A stretch of DNA of 11,242 nucleotides from Thermoflexales bacterium. Its GTDB lineage: Bacteria; Chloroflexota; Anaerolineae; J036; Brachytrichaceae. Below are positions 6,457 to 11,242 of this stretch, piece after piece. The notes below the pieces were generated by a model. It searched no databases. It worked only from the letters and a program-made list of their open reading frames with translations, and was not told the origin of the DNA. The position numbers and the translations under genes are program-made. Position 1 is the first letter of the stretch. Each line of letters opens with the position of its first letter. The stretch is taken from positions 1 to 11,242 of the forward strand of contig JAGOCU010000046.1 of the NCBI GenBank assembly GCA_017998555.1. Reading direction: 5' to 3'.

Positions 6457-6503
6457 ACGGAAAGGGCAAGGCCCCCGCGTTGCGGGGGCCTTGCCCTTTC
6501 CGT
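6457..6503. terminator. Perfect 22-bp hairpin, shared convergent terminator
   Basis: The arm at 6457-6478 and the arm at 6482-6503 are exact complements around a 3-nt loop (GTT). The stem has a GC core (GCCCCCGC) and A/T-richer feet (GGAAA/TTTCC). The left foot begins on the base after the decarboxylase TAG, and the right foot ends 5 nt from the tRNA-Ala 3' end. It therefore most likely stops both the plus-strand gene and the minus-strand tRNA unit. No separate U-tract exists. Confidence 0.8.
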
Positions 6504-6508
6504 GTAAG

Positions 6509-6581
6509 TGGACCTGAGGGGATTTGAACCCCTGACCTCCTCAGTGCGATTGAGGCGCGCTCCCAACTGCGCTACAGGCCC
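6509..6581 (-). tRNA. tRNA-Ala (anticodon CGC)
   Basis: 73 nt folding into a full cloverleaf: acceptor GGGCCTG/CAGGTCC, D-stem GCGC/GCGC, anticodon stem CCTCA/TGAGG with loop ATCGCAC (anticodon CGC, codon GCG), T-stem AGGGG/CCCCT with TTCAAAT, discriminator A73. The acceptor has G3-U70, the alanine identity element, which confirms the assignment independently of the anticodon. The CCA end is not encoded. Last gene of the minus-strand tRNA cluster. Confidence 0.95.
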
Positions 6582-6586
6582 GAGAC

Positions 6587-6616
6587 GCAAACGGGCGACC
6601 GAAGTCGCCCGTTTGC
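6587..6616. other. 13-bp hairpin with UUCG loop between tRNA-Gly and tRNA-Ala
   Basis: GCAAACGGGCGAC (6587-6599) pairs perfectly with 6604-6616. In the minus-strand transcript the loop is UUCG closed by C-G, a very stable tetraloop. It fills the 41-nt gap between tRNA-Gly and tRNA-Ala. It could be a partial terminator that reduces tRNA-Ala, or a processing signal for RNase action. No U-tract follows, and no separate promoter for tRNA-Ala is visible. Confidence 0.7.
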
Positions 6617-6622
6617 CTTCAG

Positions 6623-6696
6623 AGCGGGAGACGGGACTTGAACCCGCGACCTATTCCTTGGCAAGGAATCGCTCTACCAGTCTGAGCTACTCCCGC
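6623..6696 (-). tRNA. tRNA-Gly (anticodon GCC)
   Basis: 74-nt cloverleaf: acceptor GCGGGAG/CTCCCGC, D-stem GCTC/GAGC, anticodon stem ATTCC/GGAAT with loop TTGCCAA (anticodon GCC, codons GGC/GGU), T-stem GCGGG/CCCGT with one G-U pair, and U73, the usual bacterial glycine discriminator. CCA is not encoded. It begins 6 nt after the tRNA-Phe 3' end, so the two are surely co-transcribed. Confidence 0.95.
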
Positions 6697-6702
6697 ATGC
6701 CA

Positions 6703-6775
6703 TGCCGACGAACAGGATTGAACTGTTGACCCCACGATTTTCAGTCGTGTGCTCTACCAGCTGAGCTACGTCGGC
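6703..6775 (-). tRNA. tRNA-Phe (anticodon GAA)
   Basis: 73-nt cloverleaf: acceptor GCCGACG/CGTCGGC, D-stem GCTC/GAGC, anticodon stem CACGA/TCGTG with loop CTGAAAA (anticodon GAA), T-stem AACAG/CTGTT with TTCAATC, discriminator A73. CCA is not encoded. First gene of the cluster, about 33 nt downstream of the predicted transcription start. Confidence 0.95.
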
Positions 6776-6815
6776 GACTGAGTGGGACAGTCATCACTGC
6801 CCCGCGAACGGCCGG

Positions 6816-6843
6816 ATTATACCAGAGGCAGGCGGGCCGTCAA
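6816..6843 (-). promoter_or_regulatory. Strong sigma-70 promoter of the tRNA cluster
   Basis: On the minus strand, TTGACG (6843-6838) is followed after 16 bp by TATAAT (6821-6816), a perfect -10 and a five-of-six -35. The predicted start is near 6809, giving a leader of about 33 nt before tRNA-Phe. The -35 box overlaps the stop codon of the upstream lipoprotein gene, so the tRNA unit is independently promoted from inside that gene's end. This is the best promoter in the window. Confidence 0.85.
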
Positions 6844-7319
6844 GGCAGCTTTACGATCACGATGCGCCCGCCAAACAGATCCGATCGGCCTTCATAGCCG
6901 ACGTTGGCGGCGAGAAACTGCATGCGATAGCCGCGCACAAAGGTATCGGGCCGGGGCGTCGTCCCGGCGAACATCGGCAGAACGCCCTCCGGCCAACGAA
7001 CCTTCTCCACCCTGATCAGCTCGATATCGTCAGCCTTGGCGTTGAGGCTCTCGATGAGTTTTGCGCGCACCGCCAGGATGGCTGGCATGGCCTCTTCCGT
7101 GTCGGCCGGCTCGGCCTGCAGGCTCGGCGTGCGCGGCGGGTCCTTTGGCATGTCGTCTTTCATCGGAGGGGGCGTGACACTGGCAACGCCAGTCGCCGCC
7201 GGGGTGGCCGTGGCGGATATGGTTGGGATCGGAAGCGCAGCAGTGGGCGCAGGCACGTTCTGGCAAGCGGCCAGAAGCAGCGCAACACCAGTGACAAGGC
7301 ACGGAAACGATCTCTGCAT
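6840..7319 (-). CDS. Small secreted lipoprotein of unknown function
   Basis: 159 residues. A short N terminus and hydrophobic stretch lead to the lipobox LAAC with Cys19, so a lipid-anchored extracytoplasmic protein is expected. Residues 22-75 are a Pro/Thr/Ala-rich linker. Residues 78-159 form a compact domain with VRAKLIESLNAKADDIELI, then WPEG, then RGYRMQFLAANVGYEGRSD. This order (helix, ILV strand, WP-x-x-L, GY strand, Y.....D turn) resembles a domain common in Chloroflexota secreted proteins, usually written WPDSSLG...GY...Y.YHTD, though the conserved residues here are partly degraded. No function is known to me. The ATG at 7319 has no Shine-Dalgarno, but a TATACT lies 7 nt upstream, so a leaderless transcript is possible. 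The tRNA promoter overlaps its stop codon. Confidence 0.8.
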   Translation of the reverse strand: MQRSFPCLVTGVALLLAACQNVPAPTAALPIPTISATATPAATGVASVTPPPMKDDMPKDPPRTPSLQAEPADTEEAMPAILAVRAKLIESLNAKADDIELIRVEKVRWPEGVLPMFAGTTPRPDTFVRGYRMQFLAANVGYEGRSDLFGGRIVIVKLP

Positions 7320-7326
7320 TCGCGCG

Positions 7327-7332
7327 AGTATA
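7327..7332 (-). promoter_or_regulatory. Possible -10 element (TATACT) for a leaderless lipoprotein transcript
   Basis: TATACT on the minus strand, five of six matches to TATAAT, ends exactly 7 nt before the ATG at 7319. Transcription would begin at or next to the start codon. There is no Shine-Dalgarno in this 7-nt gap and no consensus -35, since that region is taken up by the T-rich tail of the neighbouring hairpin. Confidence 0.45.
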
Positions 7333-7340
7333 CGACCAGA

Positions 7341-7375
7341 AAAACAGGGAAGGGCGCGGCCGGTTGGCCGCGCCC
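7341..7375 (-). terminator. Rho-independent terminator-like hairpin with T-run
   Basis: GGGCGCGGCC (7352-7361) pairs perfectly with 7366-7375 around a 4-nt loop. Read on the minus strand, the stem is followed by TTCCCTGTTTTTCTG, the nearest thing to a U-tract near any hairpin in this window. It lies about 90 bp after the stop of the large secreted-protein gene and ahead of the lipoprotein gene, so it probably ends the former's transcript. Confidence 0.65.
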
Positions 7376-7401
7376 CTCCGTGTTGACACGCGCTATGGCT
7401 G

Positions 7402-7438
7402 GATCCCCATCCCGGCGCTTCGGGCCAGGATGGGGATC
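7402..7438 (-). terminator. 11-bp inverted repeat downstream of the large secreted-protein gene
   Basis: GATCCCCATCC (7402-7412) pairs with GGATGGGGATC (7428-7438) across 15 nt that can add a short GGC/GCC inner stem. It begins 25 bp after the TAG at 7466-7464. No T-run follows. With the hairpin at 7352-7375 it forms a tandem pair, so it may be an auxiliary terminator or a 3'-end stabiliser. Confidence 0.55.
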
Positions 7439-7463
7439 TCGTCAGCCGTTCGCAGGGTGACTT

Positions 7464-10400
7464 CTAGGGAGCTTGATACTGAAGCGTCGTTTCCGCGATT
7501 TCTGCCAGCTTTCCGGCCGGGATCGCGCGGCCAGAGCTCGGTCGCGTTTGAGCGGCCCCACTATTGCCCAGTACCGTGTTGAATGTCACAGGACGGTAAC
7601 ACGTATACGCATAGGCGCCATCCCCGATGTCGAAGTAACTGAAGTTGCGCCAGCCAGCGGAAAGGCCCGCGAACGAAGCGCCCAGTTCATCCACTTCAAC
7701 GGTGTAGGTTCCGACATTGCCCATGGGCGGCCAGGTCTCATAGTCCGGACTGCTGTCCAATGGATCGAAGATGTCCAGCGTGTAGTCGTCATTCGGAACG
7801 AGACCCAGATCCAGGTTGCGCAGTTGCCAGTTGAAGACCGTGGGCGGATCGACGGATGCGTTCGCCGCCGGGTCAATCTGAGAAAACGGCGCGACATCGA
7901 AATCGTCATGATGGATGACCGTCCCGGTCACCGCATACGTGAAGATGTCCGAAGAGATATACGCGTTCAGCCGGTTGGAGCACTGGGCGCCGCTCGACGC
8001 CACCCAGCGCACGTAGTAAAGACGTCCAGTCGCCAGGGGCGCAGTGCCCGTAAACGCGTAACGGCCATCGAGATCGGTCAGGCTGGTCGCCTGCGTTACG
8101 CATCCCGAGAACGAAGTCGTGCAGTTTCGCAACTGGATCGAGATGCCCGATGTCTTCGTGCCCGATACCATGACGTAGCCCCAGATGCCCTCGGGTGTGG
8201 GCAATGGGGTCGCCGTAGCCGTTGGGGTCGGTGTCGAAGTCCCGGTCGCCGTCGCGGTTGCGGTTGGGCCCGAGTCGGTCGGCGTCACTGTCGGTGTGTC
8301 CGTAGGCGCCGATGTGGCCGTCGCGGTGGGCGTGTCGGTCGGGGCGCTTGTGTTCGTCGCCGTCGGCGTGTTCGTCGGCGTCGGTGTTTCGGTCGGCACG
8401 TTCGTCGCCGTCGGTGTGTTCGTCGGCGTCGGCGTCGGGATCGACGGATCGCGATAGACGATCGGGAGGAACGCCATGCGCACGGCAGCCGGGCAGGCGA
8501 AGGCGACGGCGTTGCGCATCCATTCGGCCTTGTCCGCCGCGGATCCGAAGGTCTCAACCGGGAAAGCGACGAACGCCACCTTGAAGTTCTTGCCCATTAC
8601 GGTGGTCGAGATACCGGTCAACCCGTTTACCGCGCCGTTCGAATCGCGCCAGGCTGGCTGGCCCGGGCCAATCGGATCGACCTGGTCCTCGTAGTGATTG
8701 CCGGGGCCAAAGATGAGGTCCATATTGTTGGTATAGACGCCCGTCATCCCGCCAAACACGCTGTTGGTGGGCACGGCGGTGTAGCTCGTGCTCGCGATGT
8801 CGTTCTGTCGCTCGGTGCCATCCCAATTGGTGAAGAGGTAGTCCTTGACAAACTGAGAAGTTCCGGCGGCCTGGTCGAGAAGGTCCATCCCGGACATCAC
8901 CAAGCCCTTGCCACCCTGTTGCAGGTAGGTCGCCAGGCGGGTCTCGTAGTTGGCAATCGGGGCCGGATACGACGCGCCCGTGAACCACACGATACAACCG
9001 TGCGCGTTCATGTAGTTCTGGGCCAGACCCGTGCCCTGGCTGGCCGCGCTGAGATTCCAGTAGTCAAAGGCATTCCCGCTCGCGGTCAGGGCGCTCTGGT
9101 AGTGGCTCTGAACGTTTGGCGAGCTGCCGTCATTGTCGACCAGCAGCACGGTCATGGTCACGGCGATGGTGCGCGCGCTGCCAATCTTGGACAGGGTCGG
9201 CGAGGCGACCGAGCTGACCGTCACCGTCACGATGTCAGAGGTGGCGTTGACGGCGGTGGTTGGAACCGTGACACGGACATTGAACGGCACGATGCTGCCA
9301 TTCGGCACGGAGTTGAGCGTGGTCATGGGGGCGCCCGCGCCATCGACGGTCACGGCCGGCCAGGCGTTGCCCGTCAGGCTCAGGTTGTAGCTATCGACGC
9401 TGTAGCCCAGATTCTGGGCGTTGAACGTATAGGTCACTTCGCGACCTGGATTGGTCCCGTCCGTCTGGCGGGCCGAGGGCGTGACTGCCAGGCCATACGG
9501 CCCGGCCACCGTCACGCGGAACGGGCTGCCCGAGATGCTGGCGCCCTCATCAGAGGTCGCGAGCATGCCGTCATTGGTGATGACTGATCCTTGGGTGAGA
9601 CCCGCGCCGTCGCTGATCACCACTGAGAAAGTGACGACCACCTGCCCCGGCGCAATGCTGCCGTAGGTCGCGTCCGATACGGTCGGGATCGCCACGCTGG
9701 GGATTGTCCAGACGACGGATCCGCCGACCAGCGCGCCACCGGATCCGGCCGACGCGAACGTCGTATTGGCCGGGATGGGATCCGTGACGACCACGTTGGT
9801 CGCGACGGCATTCCCCCAGTTCTGCACGGTGACCGAATAGACCAAGGCCGTACCAGGCCCGATCGGAAGCCCGTTGTAGGTCTTGCGGATCTGCAGGGCG
9901 GGCGCGGTCGCGCTGTCGGCGATTTGATACGCGCCGCGACCATGCGTGCCGACCGCGATGCGGCGGGTGAACGGGTTGAAGTCAATCTGATTGACCGCCA
10001 CGATCGGCACGCCCGTGCCGAGGGCCGTCCAGGTTGTGCCGCCGTCCGAACTCATCAGCGAGCCGACGTCCGTGCCGGCATACAAGGTCTTGCCATCGGC
10101 CGGATCGACGACGATCGAGTTGAGCGGAACGTCCGGCAAGTTGCCGCTGACGTCAACCCATGTGGCGCCGGCGTCGGTGGTCTTGAAGAGGTGGCCGGGC
10201 GTGGTCGGGGTGGCGCCGTTGTAGCCGTTGTAGGCCAGCCAGGCGGTGCGATAGTCCGAGCGATCGACCGCGATGCCAGCCACCGGCCGGAACGGCAAGT
10301 TGGGCTTGTCGACCCGGGTCCAGGTCGGCGAGGCGGCGTCCGCGTTGGTGCTCAACCAGACGTACCCGTCCAGCGTGCCAACATAGACGGCCGAAGCGCC

Positions 10401-11242
10401 GGCCGTGACGCCGATCGCGCCGATCACGCAACCGCGCGCGCCATTCTCGGCCAGACCCGTGCAACCACCGGTGAGGTCGCCCGAGATGGCGGTCCAGGAC
10501 GTGCCGCGGTTGTTGCTGCGATACAGCCGATAGGTGCCCAGATACAGGCGCTGGTAGTTGCCCGGGTCAAGCACCCAGGGGATATAGAACTCGGCCCGAT
10601 CCGCGGTGTTGATTCCGCTTTGAATGCTGGCCTGGCTCGTGTTGCCCACGATTGGACCCGTCAAGGCAAGACCGTCACTGTAGCGATACGGACTGATACC
10701 GTAATAGGTGCCATACACGTATTGGGCCGCGGTTGGGTCGACGAGGGTCTGGCCGCCGTCACCGCTCGGCACGTCAAACCAGCGCCCGCCAGCCGGCATC
10801 GCAGACGCCGATTTGCGCAGCGTGCCGTTGTCCTGGGTGCCGCCGTACAGCCGATCCACATTGCTCGGGTTCTGTTGAATGCTGGTGAACTGCGCAATCT
10901 GCAGGTTCGTCGCCATCTCCAGCGCGTAGGTGGAGGTGTTGACCTTTCCATTCAGGCTGATCCAATCGACCGCCGAATAATCCAGCGCGCTGCTTGCGCG
11001 CCCGCCCCGATTGTTCGAGTACCACACGCCGCCGTCGTTGCCGATCACGATCTTCGTCGGATCATCGCGGCGAATGGCCAGGGCATGGAAGTCAGGATGC
11101 TGCCAGTAGCCCAAATCGATCCACTCCGCCCCGCCGTTGGTGGTGCGGTAGATGCCGCCGCGCTCGTTGGCATAATCAAACTGGCCGGCCGCATAGGCAA
11201 TGTCGGGGTTGTACGGATCAACCATGATGACGTTGTCGTACG
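7464..11242 (-). CDS. Large secreted multidomain protein: Asp-box beta-propeller, DUF11, GATase-like and Thr/Pro linker (N terminus missing)
   Basis: The frame is open across the right edge, so the ATG at 11225 is probably internal; 1258 residues are visible, numbered here from the edge. Residues 1 to about 435 form a sialidase/sortilin-type propeller with repeated Asp-boxes ([32 protein letters not shown]) and the closing strand [11 protein letters not shown]. About 445-575 is a DUF11-type domain ([21 protein letters not shown]). About 580-695 is a second beta-sandwich resembling NEW3-type domains ([20 protein letters not shown]). About 695-917 is a GATase-1-like Rossmann domain ([32 protein letters not shown]). 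FLPIVYRDP then leads into a Thr/Pro linker (about 928-1016), an SdrB/carboxypeptidase-regulatory-like fold (GRYAFTG) and a final domain of about 145 residues that I do not recognise. Glycan or protein binding at the cell exterior is likely. There is no LPXTG or C-terminal membrane anchor. No protease active site was identified. Confidence 0.85.
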   Translation of the reverse strand, partial: YDNVIMVDPYNPDIAYAAGQFDYANERGGIYRTTNGGAEWIDLGYWQHPDFHALAIRRDDPTKIVIGNDGGVWYSNNRGGRASSALDYSAVDWISLNGKVNTSTYALEMATNLQIAQFTSIQQNPSNVDRLYGGTQDNGTLRKSASAMPAGGRWFDVPSGDGGQTLVDPTAAQYVYGTYYGISPYRYSDGLALTGPIVGNTSQASIQSGINTADRAEFYIPWVLDPGNYQRLYLGTYRLYRSNNRGTSWTAISGDLTGGCTGLAENGARGCVIGAIGVTAGASAVYVGTLDGYVWLSTNADAASPTWTRVDKPNLPFRPVAGIAVDRSDYRTAWLAYNGYNGATPTTPGHLFKTTDAGATWVDVSGNLPDVPLNSIVVDPADGKTLYAGTDVGSLMSSDGGTTWTALGTGVPIVAVNQIDFNPFTRRIAVGTHGRGAYQIADSATAPALQIRKTYNGLPIGPGTALVYSVTVQNWGNAVATNVVVTDPIPANTTFASAGSGGALVGGSVVWTIPSVAIPTVSDATYGSIAPGQVVVTFSVVISDGAGLTQGSVITNDGMLATSDEGASISGSPFRVTVAGPYGLAVTPSARQTDGTNPGREVTYTFNAQNLGYSVDSYNLSLTGNAWPAVTVDGAGAPMTTLNSVPNGSIVPFNVRVTVPTTAVNATSDIVTVTVSSVASPTLSKIGSARTIAVTMTVLLVDNDGSSPNVQSHYQSALTASGNAFDYWNLSAASQGTGLAQNYMNAHGCIVWFTGASYPAPIANYETRLATYLQQGGKGLVMSGMDLLDQAAGTSQFVKDYLFTNWDGTERQNDIASTSYTAVPTNSVFGGMTGVYTNNMDLIFGPGNHYEDQVDPIGPGQPAWRDSNGAVNGLTGISTTVMGKNFKVAFVAFPVETFGSAADKAEWMRNAVAFACPAAVRMAFLPIVYRDPSIPTPTPTNTPTATNVPTETPTPTNTPTATNTSAPTDTPTATATSAPTDTPTVTPTDSGPTATATATGTSTPTPTATATPLPTPEGIWGYVMVSGTKTSGISIQLRNCTTSFSGCVTQATSLTDLDGRYAFTGTAPLATGRLYYVRWVASSGAQCSNRLNAYISSDIFTYAVTGTVIHHDDFDVAPFSQIDPAANASVDPPTVFNWQLRNLDLGLVPNDDYTLDIFDPLDSSPDYETWPPMGNVGTYTVEVDELGASFAGLSAGWRNFSYFDIGDGAYAYTCYRPVTFNTVLGNSGAAQTRPSSGRAIPAGKLAEIAETTLQYQAP
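8190..8448 (-). repeat. Thr/Pro linker with 48-bp and 36-bp tandem repeats
   Basis: Low-complexity coding repeat inside the large secreted protein. Positions 8353-8400 and 8401-8448 are two copies of a 48-bp unit encoding [20 protein letters not shown] 16-mers; their first 32 bp differ at one base. Next to them, two 12-residue units starting SAPTDTPT give a 36-bp repeat (about 8281-8352). Such linkers usually form extended, often glycosylated, spacers between extracellular domains. Repeat number may vary between strains by slippage. Confidence 0.8.

Noticed and set aside
8185..8457. Plus-strand Val/Gly-rich open frame, or a CRISPR-like array, in the repeat zone
   Set aside because: The repeats are contiguous, keep codon frame on the minus strand as a Thr/Pro linker, and have no unique spacers.
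7473..9587. Long plus-strand open frame of 704 codons
   Set aside because: It is antisense to the large secreted protein, rich in Arg, Gly and Val without domain signatures, and explained by GC-rich codons on the other strand.

Overview
GC-rich bacterial DNA. The style suggests a Chloroflexota-like (Anaerolineae-type) organism. The signs are a large secreted mosaic protein with a long Thr/Pro linker behind an FLPIVYR-type motif, a lipoprotein with another Thr/Pro-rich linker, and a LysW-type lysine gene set like that of Thermus. The phylum is inferred from style only; there is no rRNA or other marker gene in the window.

Layout. (1) 1-758, minus: a crotonase-superfamily acyl-CoA enzyme, cut by the left edge. 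(2) 759-1107: divergent intergenic region with a 20-bp hairpin, a 19-bp operator-like dyad and a weak promoter. (3) 1108-4703, plus: a tight three-gene operon of aminotransferase (LysJ type), M20 deacylase (LysK type) and homocitrate synthase, closed by a perfect 52-bp palindrome. (4) 4810-6456, plus: a fold-type III PLP decarboxylase, ending at a perfect 22-bp hairpin. (5) 6509-6843, minus: a tRNA cluster, Phe(GAA)-Gly(GCC)-Ala(CGC), behind a near-consensus promoter. (6) 6840-7319, minus: a small lipoprotein, possibly leaderless. (7) 7352-7438: two hairpins. (8) 7464-11242, minus: the C-terminal 1258 residues of a large secreted beta-propeller protein, cut by the right edge.

How the genes fit together. 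Homocitrate synthase makes the first committed intermediate of the alpha-aminoadipate (AAA) lysine route. LysJ transaminates the LysW-bound semialdehyde and LysK releases lysine from LysW, so the operon holds the first step and the last two. The carrier LysW, LysX, LysZ, LysY, homoaconitase and homoisocitrate dehydrogenase are not in the window. The neighbouring decarboxylase could consume a basic amino acid (lysine, ornithine or arginine) to make a polyamine, or it could be a divergent diaminopimelate decarboxylase. The latter would be redundant with an AAA pathway. Two genes have a -10-like hexamer exactly 7 nt before the start codon and most starts lack a clear Shine-Dalgarno sequence, so leaderless or coupled translation may be common here.
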